Assembly (NCBI RefSeq): GCF_028583425.1
Contig: NC_072791.1
Coordinates: 198,562,311 to 198,626,310, forward strand
DNA length: 64,000 nt
Direction: 5' to 3'
From: Eublepharis macularius
Taxonomy: Eukaryota; Chordata; Lepidosauria; Squamata; Eublepharidae
Positions 1 through 11,236 of this stretch are shown piece by piece (position 1 is the stretch's first letter; every line of letters starts with the position of its first letter). The position numbers and the translations under genes were made by a program. The notes under the pieces were generated by a model, which was not told the DNA's origin, ran no database searches, and worked only from the letters and a program-made list of their open reading frames with translations.

Positions 1-10
1 GATGTGGTTT

Positions 11-165
11 ATCAAAGACGAGCAAGATGCATGCTTCATCAGGCTCGCTGGAACCCTTTGATCAAAAAAATTATGCTGTGACTTCTGATATTATCAGCAT
101 CTGCTTGCATTCAACACAAAATCACTTTGAATTAAAAATTAACGACTTGCTGCTTTGCTTTGACT
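11..165. promoter_or_regulatory. cluster of TCF/LEF-like sites in a MYO3B intron
   Basis: Four matches to the TCF/LEF core lie within 155 bp: ATCAAAG at 11-17 (reverse orientation), the palindromic CTTTGATCAAA at 56-66, CTTTGAAT at 125-132 and CTTTGACT at 158-165. The stretch is intronic, just before a MYO3B exon and about 28 kb upstream of SP5, a known direct Wnt target. Seen: the motif density. Inferred: a possible Wnt-responsive enhancer. Short AT-rich motifs also cluster by chance. Confidence 0.3.
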
Positions 166-189
166 GTGTGTTCTTGGCCCTCTCCACAG

Positions 190-236
190 GGATCTCTAGA
201 ATATCAAGGGAGCAAGAGGAAGCCAAGAAAACTTGG
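190..236 (+). CDS. MYO3B: MYO3B penultimate coding exon
   Basis: A 47-nt exon preceded by a pyrimidine-rich tract and CACAG and followed by GTAAAT. Read from its first base it gives GSLEYQGSKRKPRKL plus two bases of a Gly codon. Joined to the exon at 4377 it continues as QIKVLDWEDEYYKSL, which I recognise as the C-terminal tail of class III myosin MYO3B, an actin motor with an N-terminal kinase domain found in hair-cell stereocilia and photoreceptors. A second open frame across this exon hits a stop soon after the junction, so the frame is fixed by the splice. Upstream exons lie outside the window. Confidence 0.82.
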
Positions 237-557
237 GTAAATATCTAGCTTCTTAGTTCTTAGCAACTGTAAACAGAAGAAGTCCTTTGTGATATTACAG
301 AAAAGGCACACCAAAAAAAAAAAAACCTTTCTAGAGAGACACCTAAAAATAAACAGTAAAGTCTTTTTCTCTGTAGCAACTTGGGACGTTTTTGTACAGA
401 AGCAAATAAGAAACTTGCATTTCATGCTGTCTGTATAAAAAATGAGAACTGTCTCTTGCAAACTGGGGAAAGAAAAAGATTCTAGTCACCAGAATCCAAG
501 CAAAGTTTTGCTTTAGTTCTCTGCTTATTTTGGAAGGGATTTGAGACAAGTGGCAGA

Positions 558-649
558 CAGTGCAATCCTAAGCAGAGTTACACCTGTCAAAGCCCATTGA
601 CTTTGATGGACTTGGAGGGGCAAGACTCTGCTTAGGCTTCAACTGTAAA
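558..649. repeat. ~85-bp palindromic element (CAATCCTAAGCAGAG type)
   Basis: The sequence begins CAGTGCAATCCTAAGCAGAG, reaches a centre around CCCATTGACTTTGATGG and returns as an imperfect inverted copy ending CTCTGCTTAGGC. The same unit recurs many times in this window. Small non-autonomous palindromic element; superfamily not determined. Confidence 0.7.
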
Positions 650-962
650 CAGCGTTCATCCCTATCAAGGATGAGCACAAGGTCAGTAGGGCAAGTCTTC
701 TTCTGGCCCACAGCAGGGAGCCGTTGAAGACAGAGGGAGGCCAAGCATTTGACCCTAAAACAGAATAAGACAACATACATTCCTTTTTAGTTCTTGGCAA
801 AGGGGATACTTTTTTCCTTGTCCTTCTATGAAGGTAAAATTTGACTGTTCCGTTAGTTCTGAAGTGTGGAATGCTTGTTTATCTTCCTGTGAAGGCCCAG
901 GTCAGCCACTGTGCTCTCTGGCAATAAAATAATGCTAAACTACTGTCAACGTATCTTATTGG

Positions 963-1050
963 CTGCATAGTCCTAAGCAAAGTTATAGCCTTCTAAGTCC
1001 ATTGATGACAATAGATTTAGAAGGGTGTGACTCTGCATAGGATAGCAGTG
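963..1050. repeat. ~85-bp palindromic element, second copy
   Basis: Runs from GCATAGTCCTAAGC through a centre at TCCATTGATG to GTGTGACTCTGCATAGGAT. Left and right halves are inverted copies with scattered mismatches, and it matches the element at 558-649. Confidence 0.65.
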
Positions 1051-1232
1051 TAAATGTAGTGCAGATTTATTACAGATTTTTCCTGAGCCACCCCCAAAGC
1101 GACCCAAACAAAATGGTTTCGCAGTGTCTCTGCAATTTTACATAAAGTTATCTCGTTGACTTGTATTAGAATAAATAAAGCCAAAACTACAGAACATCTC
1201 TTGAAGATCCATTTAGGACTTCCTTTAATAGT

Positions 1233-1393
1233 GTGTGTGTTTGTACAGGGGCTGTCAAGGAAAGTGAGAAGCAGAGGTGGTTTGCCATTACCTTCCTCTA
1301 CTGAGTTTTCTTTGGTGGTCTCCCATCCAAGTACTGACCCTGCTTTGCTTCCGAGATCTTACGGGATTGGGCTATATCATGTCACCTTCCCTC
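1233..1393 (-). repeat. 5S-rRNA-derived SINE with intact target-site duplication
   Basis: On the - strand it carries a 5S-rRNA-like promoter region: AGATCTCGGAAGCAAAGCAG followed by GTACTTGGATGGGAGACCAC. It then has a tail part (GGCAAACCACC-like) shared with other copies in the window. It is flanked by a perfect 14-bp direct repeat, CTTCCTTTAATAGT, at 1219-1232 and 1394-1407, which fixes its limits and shows LINE-driven insertion. Confidence 0.88.
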
Positions 1394-1463
1394 CTTCCTT
1401 TAATAGTAATAGTATTGAAAACCCTTTTATTGTTATCTTCTAATAATAATAGTAATTGTACAG

Positions 1464-1675
1464 GGCCGTTTCCAGACGGCCCCCCGCCTCGCGAAACGTC
1501 GCGCGTCGTCGCGCGTCGTTGCGCAGAAAACGCGAAATATCGCGTTTTCTCGCGCGAGTTTTGCGCGACGTCGCGCAAAACTCGCGCGAGAAAACGCGAT
1601 ATTTCGCGTTTTCTGCGCAACGACGCGCGACGACGCGCGACGTTTCGCGAGGCGGGGGGCCGTCTGGAAACGGCC
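1464..1675. mobile_element. perfect 212-bp CpG-rich palindrome, Harbinger-like MITE
   Basis: The two arms are exact inverted copies with no loop, centred on GACGTC at 1567-1572. The termini are GGCCGTTTCC/GGAAACGGCC, flanked by a 3-bp direct repeat CAG (1461-1463 and 1676-1678). The interior is packed with CGCG and CGACG. The termini resemble those of the element at 37,041-37,308, whose 3-bp TAA duplication fits PIF/Harbinger. Reading frames through it are identical on both strands because of the symmetry and are not genes. Confidence 0.8.
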
Positions 1676-2608
1676 CAGGTTTCATTTTTTTCCTAAGAAA
1701 CACAAGTCTTGCTCAAGTAGCATTCTGTCCCATTATGCCATTTATGTGGCTGCCTCCTGGGGCCCAATCATACTTATTAATGTTGATACACAAATGTGAA
1801 TAATAACTACCTAGCTATTGCCAACAGTAGTAGTCATTTATTCCAGTGTTACTTGACTGTAGACACTGGATTAGTATAAATCCTGGAAATGTCTACCACG
1901 GATCAGCTATCCATACTGTAAGAGGCACTTAATCATTATGGGAGGTCTTAAGATTCTTTGGGAAGATTCGACCTGTGTGTGGGGGGGGGACTAGATTACA
2001 GTTAAAGCTGGATGTGGGAAGAGAAACAGACTGCCCAAGATAAGAATTTGGCAACCATATTATAAATTTTGGAACAGGACAAAGCCTGAGGAAAATGTTA
2101 AAACAGAAATCCGGTGATGTTTCTGCATTAATGTACAATTAGATTAACTCACTATGCAGTCTGTTGTGCAACACAGGAAAATAAGTGGAATAGATGGCTA
2201 TCCTGCCTTGCCATTAAATTTACCTTTCATCGGTCCCTTTTTCATCTCTTTTTCCCCTTGCCTAGTTTATTTTTCTCTGTTTCCTTTTCGTTTTTGGTTA
2301 TGTTTATTATTATTTTTAAATATGTATTTATTGGCAAATTATATATATTGGAGATATGAATTGTATGCTATGTTGCAGATTTGCTGTGCAATTTGCATAT
2401 TTTGATAAAGAAACTAAAAATTAAAATAAAAAAAATGTATCCTAGAGCAGCCCTATTTTTATACCTTTACTGATTACAGTAATATCTTTTAAAGTCAAAA
2501 TAAATGAGTCTGTGATAGGGCCAGACTGGTTTTTGTGCTGCTATTATAAACCTGGGAATACAAAGCTAATGAAAGCTAGCACCCCAGTTCTGTCTGTATA
2601 TCTGTTAG

Positions 2609-3210
2609 AGTTGCCAAGCCCAAGTAGGGACTGGAGTTCTCCCAGAATTACAACTGATCTCATGGGGTTGCCTGGTTGTCAGTGGGGGGTGGGGGGGGGG
2701 TGGAAAGGACTTAGCAGGTCACGGGTAACATCATCATGTTTCTGGTGGCACGCTGTCAGTCCTGTGCATCCGGAAGTGACATCAGTGTATCACTGGGGAT
2801 GTGCTGATATTTAACCATAGAGTTTTGCCCAAATTCCAGACCGTCCCTGGCATCCTCTGGTGACATGCTGGTGTCACTTCTGCAAACACAGAAATGACTT
2901 CAGCATATTGGGAAGCAGCTGGTGCCCCCTCCCTTTCCCCACCATTTCCCTCCCCCCACCAACCAGCTGAGCAGCAACAAGAAGCTCCCACTGGCAGTGA
3001 GGGCTCCCCTGCCCTGACTGGGGGGATAGTAAGCCTGCTGATCTCTAGATTATACAAATTAATTCCATGGAGAAGATGGCAGCTTCAGAGGGCGAGCTCT
3101 AGGGCATCACATCTCAATTGTACTCCTTCCACTCCTCAAACTCTGCCCTCCCCTGGCACCAACCCCCAAATCTCCAGAAATTTCCCAAGCCAAATTTGGC
3201 AGCTTGTCTG
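2609..3210 (+). mobile_element. GGTTGCCA-type MITE split by a ~400-bp insertion
   Basis: The left end (AGTTGCCAAGCCCAAGTAGG, then CCAGAATTACAACTGATCT) and the right end (CCCAAATCTCCAGAAATTTC to GGCAG) match the two ends of the complete copy at 44,585-44,797. They are separated by unrelated sequence at about 2661-3039, bordered on both sides by CTGATCT, which suggests a later nested insertion. The inserted block contains a G-run near 2683-2700 and is unclassified. Confidence 0.55.
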
Positions 3211-4376
3211 TCTGCCTGTCCGTCTGTCACATCTTTAACCTGCTCTCCCCAGCTCTCAGGCAGGTCTACTGTTACTCTACTACTGATCTGCTGCTCTGAG
3301 CCCAGTTAATAAAAACACCCCCACCATGTTGCTGCTAGGCAACCTCAGCAACTGACGTCAGCTGTCATGGGATGGGAGGGGCAGGGCATCTCTGGGTATC
3401 TGGTCTGGGCATCTTGCCTCTCAGACCAAATTGCTCCTTCTGTCCTGTTAGTGGAGGATCAGGAGAACAAAAGGCCCCTCTTCAACCCTATGATCCCATC
3501 GCTGCAAGTCTAGTAGATATACCCTCCTCATACACCCATTTGCCAGAATCAATTTTTTTTTAAAAAAATGATCTGACTTATTTAAGAAACACTTGCTATG
3601 CAAAATGTAATCTTTCAAATGTTCTCTTGACAATGGAATCATTCAACCAGTCTCATTTACCATGTGTGTCAAGAAATCCCAATAGTAGCTGGAGTCGGAA
3701 CACAGGCCCGGAAACAGAAAGTACCTAATTGAAGAAGTACTTTATACAGCCAGGATTTGTGACAGGAGGGCTGCCTCCACCACCCTTATACTGATCTTCT
3801 TAACCCCAGAGAATCCAGTGTGATCATAACAGGTGCTTGCTATACCTTTGCTTATCTGCTAGAATTTGTGCTTCATGGATGGAACATTTTGATTTAAAGC
3901 ACCGGAGATCTGGAAGTACCCAGGGCCCTTTGGAGAGGGTGGCAGAAGGGCCAAATGGCCTAAGCCTCAAGCTCATGCTAGACACTTGTTAATTTGGGGA
4001 GGGGGGCATTTGATAAGTTTCACAATTTGTTTTTATGTTCAACACACATTGTCATTTTCTTTTTTTTAGTATGGCTAGCACCCTCAAATGCTGGCAGTAG
4101 CCCAGGCCTGAGGACCTGGAAGTGCCATCAGTCAAAGCCAACCCCTTGAATTCTGTCCAGCGATCGTAGGAACTAAGGTAGTGCAGACCCTGATACACTC
4201 CAAAGATCCTTCCTGTGAAGCAGAATTCTTTACCACCAGCAGCCAAGCAGTTGTCAAGCATACAATTGTTTTTGTTTCACTATCCAGGCAAAGGCACTTC
4301 TTGTACCCTTGTAACATAAACTTCAAAACATGTGGATCACCTTCAGAGCGGCTTGTGTTTTCTTTTTCCCCCCTAG

Positions 4377-4503
4377 GCAAATAAAAGTCCTTGATTGGGA
4401 GGATGAGTACTACAAATCATTGTCAGCTGCTGATTCTGTCTCAGAAGAAGACAACACACCCCAAGCTCTTCCTTCCTCCAGAGGAGTGTCCTTTCAGAGC
4501 TGA
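4377..4503 (+). CDS. MYO3B: MYO3B terminal coding exon
   Basis: Begins after TTTTTCCCCCCTAG. With the two bases carried from 235-236 it reads G-QIKVLDWEDEYYKSL, then an acidic/serine stretch (SAADSVSEEDNTPQ) and ends in TGA at 4501-4503, adding 42 residues. This is the extreme C-terminus of MYO3B. The position just upstream of SP5 on the same strand agrees with the known mammalian order MYO3B-SP5. An alternative donor-like GTAAGAA lies about 35 bp after the stop, so an isoform with a spliced 3' UTR is possible. Assignment rests on my recognition of the tail sequence and on synteny. Confidence 0.82.
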
Positions 4504-4815
4504 GCTTTTACCACTTAACTCTTCTGGCGCAATGCTGGTAAGAATCCAAGCACATGTTTCTAGTTTCTGGTGTGTGTGTAACACGTGCATAAATATATAA
4601 AGTAGTGGCATGTATCCTACCAATCCGCTCAACAAAGTTTGAAACCTTCATCCACCTTAAGGAGTCTTCCTCCAACAGGAGAGCCATTTAAATGGAGGGT
4701 AGGATTCACGCCATTCCAGTTCTATTGAAACGTCACTCTTCAGTTTTGCGATCTCTGATTTAGAAAATCATTTTCTTGCTTTCCAAATGTAAAATAAACA
4801 TTTCATAAGGTGCAG
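4504..4815 (+). other. MYO3B: probable MYO3B 3' UTR with poly(A) signal
   Basis: A canonical AATAAA lies at 4793-4798, about 290 bp after the stop codon. No other signal is closer. The UTR end is inferred. Confidence 0.55.
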
Positions 4816-5574
4816 GAAGTCATCAAAGATTGCTCAGTGGAAAGGTAGAATACATTACAATATAATTTTAGAGAAACCACGCTGTGATACCCTTGCCAAA
4901 AATAGCGACGCATTCAACATAGACTCATGTCTGCCCTAGGAAAGAAGGCAACCAAGCTAAATCTGTGTTTATATTTTGCAGCCTCTTCTTCGAAAATATG
5001 GCTTCTTTCTACAACAGAATGCTATCCTAACCATTATGACATACTAGCACAGCTTCTGGTGGGTTTCCTATTTATGAGAACACCTTTGTAAGAAAAGCAT
5101 GGCACAGTGTAGTTTAGTTTATAACACTTGGAAGAATTAGCACAGTTGGAAAAAAATGGTAGAGTAACCATTTAAAATGCTGAATTGTGATTTTAACCTT
5201 ATCTTGCAAAAAGAATATTTTGCAATAGACCATGTGACTTTTATTTCCCCCAAGGAAACGAAACATCAAAGGGCCGAGTGTCAAAATAGTTAGCAGCACA
5301 TTACTAAAATCACTTGACTTAGCATTTTATAATGTTCTTGTGACTGAAGTTGGAAACAAGAAGACCAAGGCTGGTACTTGATATAACCTCAAGAAACCAA
5401 GTTATATGCTCTGTGGTTTATATTATTCTTAAAAAAAAAAGTTCTCTTTTCATTCAGGTAGATCAGCTTATGAAAATGTTTTGATTTTTGAAAGGGGATC
5501 TGGGTGGAACCAGGAAATTATAGGCCAATCAACCTGTTCCTGGTAAATTGGGTAAATGGTTAAAGCTATAGATT
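4816..5574. other. intergenic, nothing recognised
   Basis: AT-rich sequence without a supported exon, RNA gene or repeat that I can name. Confidence 0.5.
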
Positions 5575-6035
5575 GAGAGCTGGTATGGCATAGTGGTTAG
5601 AGTGTAGGACTGGGACCTGAAGGCAACTGGGTTCAAATCTCCACTCTGATATGGAAGCTTTCCCTGATGTGGATGACCCAGGTGGGCCTGATATCATCAG
5701 AACTGGGAAGTTAAGCAGAGTTAGCCTGGTTAGTACTCGGATGGGAGACCATCAAGGAAGAATATGCAGAGACAGGCAATAGCAAACCACCTCTGTTAAT
5801 CTCTTGCCTTGACCCAGCAGGGGTCACTGTACGTTGACTACAACATGACAGCACTTGCCCACCACCGCATGGATGTTTGCTGGGTGATCCTGGGCCCGTC
5901 ACAAACCCTCAGGCCAACCTACCTCACAAGATTGTTGTTGTGGGGATGAGGAGATGAAGGAGGGAAGGATGACATGATAAATTGCTTTGAGCTCCAATTA
6001 GAGAGAAATGTGGGATAGAGATTTTTTAAAGCAGA
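5575..6035 (+). repeat. tRNA-derived SINE carrying an inserted 5S-derived SINE
   Basis: Starts with a tRNA-like head: A-box-like TAGTGGTTAGAGTG at 5591-5604 and B-box GGTTCAAATC at 5630-5639. From about 5680 to 5870 the sequence becomes 5S-derived (ACTGGGAAGTTAAGCAGAG, GTACTCGGATGGGAGACCA). The tRNA-SINE body then resumes (GCTGGGTGATCCTGGGCCCG, ACCTACCTCACAAGATTGTT). The order indicates a 5S-SINE within an older tRNA-SINE or a composite dimer. Confidence 0.75.
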
Positions 6036-7610
6036 AATAATATAACTATACATCCTATAAAAAATACTCTACTGAGTCACAGGCCATTTTGTCAGACAAT
6101 TATGTAATGGGAAGTCTTACTGAAAGATCTTATGGGGGAAGGCTGGCGGGCAGTCAAAGCTTGGCGTGATTCATCATGAGTCTTTCAAGTGTAAATCTCA
6201 AGGTAAGGAGAAAAGGGCGGAGTAGCTATCGAGAGGTGTGCGACCTGTCACAAATCAACAGGAATTAGCAGTTACACACACTGGATGGCGAGGGAAGTCA
6301 GAGGTTCAAACAGATAAGATTTTGCTACAACTGAGTAACACAGCTACCCTTTGCAAAACTAGGATAACTTAAAGAAAAAAATTAGATTTTTCAAGGGAAT
6401 ATAAACTGATAATATAATTCAATGCATTATTGGTTTAGTACAAACATATATTAACCTTTAATGAATAGCATCCTTACATCTTTATATAAGAATGCTATTT
6501 CAGTGTTTTACTTCACGTGCATTTTTTTGTTGTACTCTTTACAACAGCTTTGTAAGGAAGACCAGTTTTATGATCTCCATATTTCACGAGAGAATCAAGA
6601 ACTCTAGGACCGAATCACGTAGCCTGTATTAACTTATTCATTTATTTGCTCAACTTACATACCATTTTATGTAATCAATGCAGTTTACAATTTTAACCAT
6701 TGCCAAAACTGTCCAAACCCTATTAAATTGGGGAGCTGATATGACACTTCATACAGTTAATGAAAGTAGATTGCCTTTCCCCAATCCAAAGTCACAGCGA
6801 CATTATCATTCTAAATATAACAGTTCCTATATACAAAATACTCAAGTGCATAAGTGCATTAGGCAGCTGTGGTTTCATGTGACGTATTCAGGGAGTATTT
6901 CAGACCCCAACCACTGAGCATGGCTGAAGAGGGAGGTGCTGTTAGCAAAGAGTATCAGGAGCCGGTGATGAAAAAGCCAGGGAAGTGGCCAGCATTCAGC
7001 ATAATCACTCGCGCCCATATCAGGTCCTGCTATCCATTTAGTAGCTACACACCTGGATAGTGCCGTAGCCATGGCCTCAATGTCTCTGTCACCACCCCCT
7101 GATACCCTCCAGAAAGAGCATCTTATCCCTCTCCACCTTAAATAGTGAGAACTTGGATCCTCCTTGCAACCTTCTGGGTGAACCATTGCTAAAATGAAGC
7201 CTTACTTCTTTGCTTAGGAAACCCCATTTTGGTTTAAAAATGACTGCAGAGTGCTGTTCATTCTGGCTCATTTATGGCTTTTGTACCACTCCATAATGTG
7301 CAGATAAAATCAATTCATATTCCCTTGAAAATATAGTCTTTATAGTTTTTATGGGTTTTATTTCCCTCACCAATTGCAGCATATAATATCAGGTGACTGG
7401 ATCGCATCATCATTCTGACCAATCTGATCTGGTCTACTCAGACCAAATAGAGCAAATACATAGAAAATGTATTTGGTTGAAAAGCAAATGATGCAGCTAA
7501 AGCTAAAGGCTGAGTCTGCTCCGTGCTTGGAGGCCAGGCCTCCTCGGTATGGCATCTCATATATGCTGTCTTGGGTCTCAATGGTATCTTTGGCGCCGTA
7601 GTTAAGTAGG
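6036..7610. other. intergenic, nothing recognised
   Basis: AT-rich sequence with only short, unsupported reading frames. No splice-flanked exon or clear repeat was found. Confidence 0.5.
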
Positions 7611-8400
7611 GTTACCCAGTGTCCAGTTTTCACCAGGACAGTCCGGTATTTTCTTGGACTGTCTGGGGGAAATAGAATCAAAATACCAGACACCTGACCA
7701 CACTATGGGCTCCCCTCTGTTCAAGCCCACCCTTATCTGGCCTCCAGCTTCCCAGGCACCTGGCTCTCTGGAGTGCCTTCCCAGAACCCGCCCGACTTCC
7801 AGAGCAGGGAGAACCAAGACGGGGCTAAATTGCTGGCAGACTGGACAAGCAAGCAAGTGCCATATTGGGGTTCCAAGAAGCCCCCCGCCTCTCCCAGCAT
7901 GCCTTGGGTGCAACGCTGTGGCTCCAGCTCCACATGCCATTCCTCAGCTGCTTGTGGTGGCTACTGCACTGTAGGCAAGGTTTCACCTTGCTGCAGCGCA
8001 ACTATGGCAAGGCTGGGGGAGGTGGGCAGAGAAGAAGCCAAGGAGTCCTCATTGTGCTGCTCCGCTGACATGGAGCCACCTGTGCACTGGGGGAGTAAAC
8101 AGCCAGCCTGCCCGCTCCCTGCCACCTTTCCCCGCAAATGAGCCAGGGAGGCTGCTGCTGTGGCAGTAATCCTCCAGGGCTAGGTAGGCAGTTGCATGCC
8201 GGGAGGGGAAACGCAACAGAGAGTGCCACAGGAAGCAGAGCCCCCGCAAAAGCCGCCCAGGTATCTGGGGGCGGTGGATGATGTAAGTGACATCATCACG
8301 CCAGCCCAGGAGTGCATTCGCACAAAGACACCTACGCCAGTGAGTCTGGCATTTTTTAAAGATGCCTATACTTAAGGTACATAGTCTGGACAATCATTCA
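7611..8400. repeat. GC-richer block, probable unclassified repeat
   Basis: Composition rises sharply against the flanks. The block begins with GGTTACCCAGTGTCCAG and contains GTGACATCATCACGCCAGCC, a phrase resembling the insertion at 2661-3039. Overlapping frames are open on both strands, as expected for GC-rich sequence and not for a gene. No target-site duplication was found. Confidence 0.3.
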
Positions 8401-10493
8401 GTCCTCCTGATTCAGCAAACAGGGCTCCAAACACATACCGTAGCTGCCACCTAGCTCATCACCATCTTCATTTCTCCACTTTCTGCCCCTATGCATTCTG
8501 GGAATTGTAGTTCCCAGAATGGCTGTGATGGGTAGAGGCTTAGATCATTAAGTCCTGAGGATTACCTAACCACAACACTGTTCAGTTTCATGGTGGAAGA
8601 AAGGAATAATCTTTAAGAATAGCTATGAAATGTTTTAATAAGTTTATAGTATTTTCACACTGTTTTATGGTACAAAGCTCGGAGAACCCAAGGTTTTTTT
8701 GCCACCTTATCTGTCTATCAGCGTCTTTCCTTAACAGAGGGGAGGAGTGAACAATTTTACTATTGGGCATGCTTGTGATGGCATTACAGAATACTAGTGT
8801 GAGAACTCCATCAAGAATCTCTTACTGGAGGGCCTTCAGTAGCATATTAAAATAAAAGTCTTCTTTCTAAAAATGAAACATTCTTAGATTCCATTATGAG
8901 AGCACTGCTTAATACAGGAATGTATCGGCTTAATAAATTTGAAATATTTGCAATGAGTTTTCTTAATGAGTGCTTGAGAAACATACTATTCTTACCCTCC
9001 AAGCATCTATGTTAGAAGCACCACTTTCCTTACAGTGAAGTTTATCTCCAAGATCTGTTACAGGAAATGCACCCTTATTAAAGTCACATTAAGTGCTGTG
9101 TTTATTGATCTGATCCTCTAGCTTAATGATTAGAAGTTACTGATGTTACAATAATAACCCGGTGAGGTTTATCTCATTTTAACAGGTTGCTGTGCCCCAA
9201 AGATGCTGAGAAAATGGACTTAGCATAAACATCTTGCAGAGGTCTTAAAGGAAGAGTAAAAATTCAGTGGCACTGCAGGTTAACAAAGAGAGCTGGGGGG
9301 GGGGGGCACAACCTCCCTTACCAGATAAAAGAGAGCCTTGAGTGTGAAGATCAAAGAATTGTTAATGACAAGAAATACCATTAGGGTTCGCACCCCTTTT
9401 GTTTCAAGCCTCTCACACCTGCAGTGAATTGCAAGCTCTGCCTTTGTTGGTCCATCTGAATTACCTCTATTAGCATTTATAGAAAAAAATGCTTGGCAAA
9501 ACCACTGATATGTGCTCCTGGTCCTCTCTGTGTTCCTTTTTTTTTTAAAGTCAGATATTAGTTCTCTGTGGGTTTCCTTTATGATACAGTATCTGTGGCA
9601 AGAAAGGAAACTCCAAAGCCAGGACCGCATTTGTTGCAAATGAGCCTCTTTGAAAGGGAGGGGGAAGAGTTTTTGTTCCTGAAAAGCAAAGTAATATAGG
9701 CAACTGTAGGAGAAGCTCACAGAAGCAGCCCAGGCATTAGCAAGAGCAAAATCAGAGCGTGAAATTCAGATTAGGCCCCCACAGGCTGTCAGAAGAAGCA
9801 GTAGGGAGGTTGGGGGGGGGGCACAACAAGAGAAGTATTAGGGAAAAAAACTTGGCATAGCTGAAGGTGTAACTCTGTTTCCTTTGGCCCCCGAAAAACA
9901 GTTTAACAGATGGTGGGACCAGCTGCCTTTTCCAGCCATTTAATAAACTCTGTGGTGGGAGCAGTTTGGGATGGAGGGGGCCGAGAGGTTTTAGGTTGGG
10001 AGGGGGGTAAAGAAATCTGTCCCAGTTGCCTCTGCCAAGTAGGAAAGTCAGGAACCTTTGGGGGGAAAATAGAAGTTTTTTAAAAATCTAATTTGAGAAT
10101 ATTGCCCTGATGAGTTTTATCTCCCCAAACGCCTCTCTTCCGACAACAAATAGCCTCCAAAGTACGCCAGCGTATGAAAACACTTATTACATTGTTATCA
10201 TGATCTGTCATTTCAATTTCAGCCTTTTTAAAGGAGGCACCTAATTAGAAAGCTTAAATGAACTGTGGAATGAGAAATTGACTTGGTTTCGAAGGTCTGA
10301 GCATATGACAAAATAATAGCCCAAATGACCTATTTTTATCAGTGAGACAGAACTTCTTTAAGGTTCAAGCAACCAGCTGCGACAAATAGACCAGTCAATG
10401 AACTGCCATAACACAGTGGTTGAAACGCAGCATTTCTGGCCATGTTTATGTGATTGAGAGTTTTGACTGATGCCTCTGTGATTCCTGAGAGCC
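8401..10493. other. intergenic, no gene seen
   Basis: No supported exon. 10,080-10,270 contains homeodomain-like TAATTAG and low-repeat sequence and could be a conserved non-coding element, but conservation cannot be judged from one sequence. Confidence 0.4.
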
Positions 10494-10506
10494 TTAAGTG
10501 GAGTAG

Positions 10507-10719
10507 ACCCAGAGGAGTTAGCCGTGTTAGTCTGTAGTAGCAAAATCAAAAAGAGTCCAGTAGCACCTTTAAGACTAACCAATTTTATTGTAGCATAAGC
10601 TTTCGAGAATCACACTTCTCTTTGTCAGATGCATCTGACGAAGAGAACTCTGATTCTCGAAAGCTTATGCTACAATAAAATTGGTTAGTCTTAAAGGTGC
10701 TACTGGACTCTTTTTGATT
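10507..10719. mobile_element. Penelope-like palindromic repeat with hammerhead-like core
   Basis: Two copies of one unit face each other around GTCAGATGCATCTGAC. The + strand half contains CTGACGA, a hairpin and CGAAAGC, then AATAAAATTGGTTAGTC and GGTGCTACTGGACTC. It is flanked by a 13-bp direct repeat TTAAGYGGAGTAG (10,494-10,506 and 10,720-10,732, one mismatch). Related copies occur nine more times in the window. Confidence 0.75.
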
Positions 10720-11024
10720 TTAAGCGGAGTAGCAGGTTATTCCCCCCCCCCTCCCTCCACTGCAAAACCACATTGTTTCTCCAATGCTTTTTATTTCAGG
10801 AAGATTTCGTTTATAAAAATTAAAATATTTTTAAAATTCTCAATGCAGCAGTTAAATGGCAAGTCTCAACCGTGTGAAAGAGGTTTTTATTTTAAAAGCA
10901 TGTCCTGTTTCTTTGAAGGGAGTGGTTCTCTTTGCAGTTGTACATGCTCCCCAGCTGAGTAGCCACCCCGTTCGTTTGATGAGGACTTTTTTACTGCCTG
11001 CTGACCTGTTATAAACTTAGATTG

Positions 11025-11236
11025 GTGGAAAGTGCCCTCAAGTCATAGCTGTGTATGGCAAACCCTGCTGGGGTTTTCAGGGCAAGAGACTAACAGAGGT
11101 AACTTTGCCATTGCCTGCCTCTGCAACCCAGTCTTCATTGGAGATCTCCCATCCAATTACTAACCAAGGCCAACCCTGCTTAGCTTCTGAGATCTGATGA
11201 GATCAGGCTCACCTGGGCTATTCTGGTCACGGCATA
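11025..11236 (-). repeat. 5S-rRNA-derived SINE
   Basis: On the - strand it reads GATCTCATCAGATCTCAGAAG, AAGCAGGGTTGG and a degraded TGGGAGATCTCCAATG. It then carries the shared tail region with GGCAATGGCAAAGTTACC and CAGCAGGGTTTGCC. It is followed downstream by a short SINE-tail fragment near 11,383-11,440. Confidence 0.75.

Larger units (their letters stand above)
237..4376 (+). other. MYO3B: last intron of MYO3B
   Basis: GT-AG intron of about 4.1 kb joining the two MYO3B tail exons in phase. It holds two short palindromic elements, a 5S-derived SINE, a perfect CpG-rich palindrome and a split GGTTGCCA-type element, all listed separately. No further exon is needed because the reading frame runs directly across the junction. 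Confidence 0.75.

Noticed and set aside
1277-1803. Several 80-140 residue frames on both strands
   Set aside because: They run through the perfect palindrome, so both strands give the same peptide. No gene evidence.
5680-5760. 5S rRNA gene
   Set aside because: Only a diverged 5S-like promoter part is present, followed by a SINE tail.
9280-9720. 146-residue - strand frame
   Set aside because: No splice sites, domain or promoter, and it includes homopolymer-derived residues.
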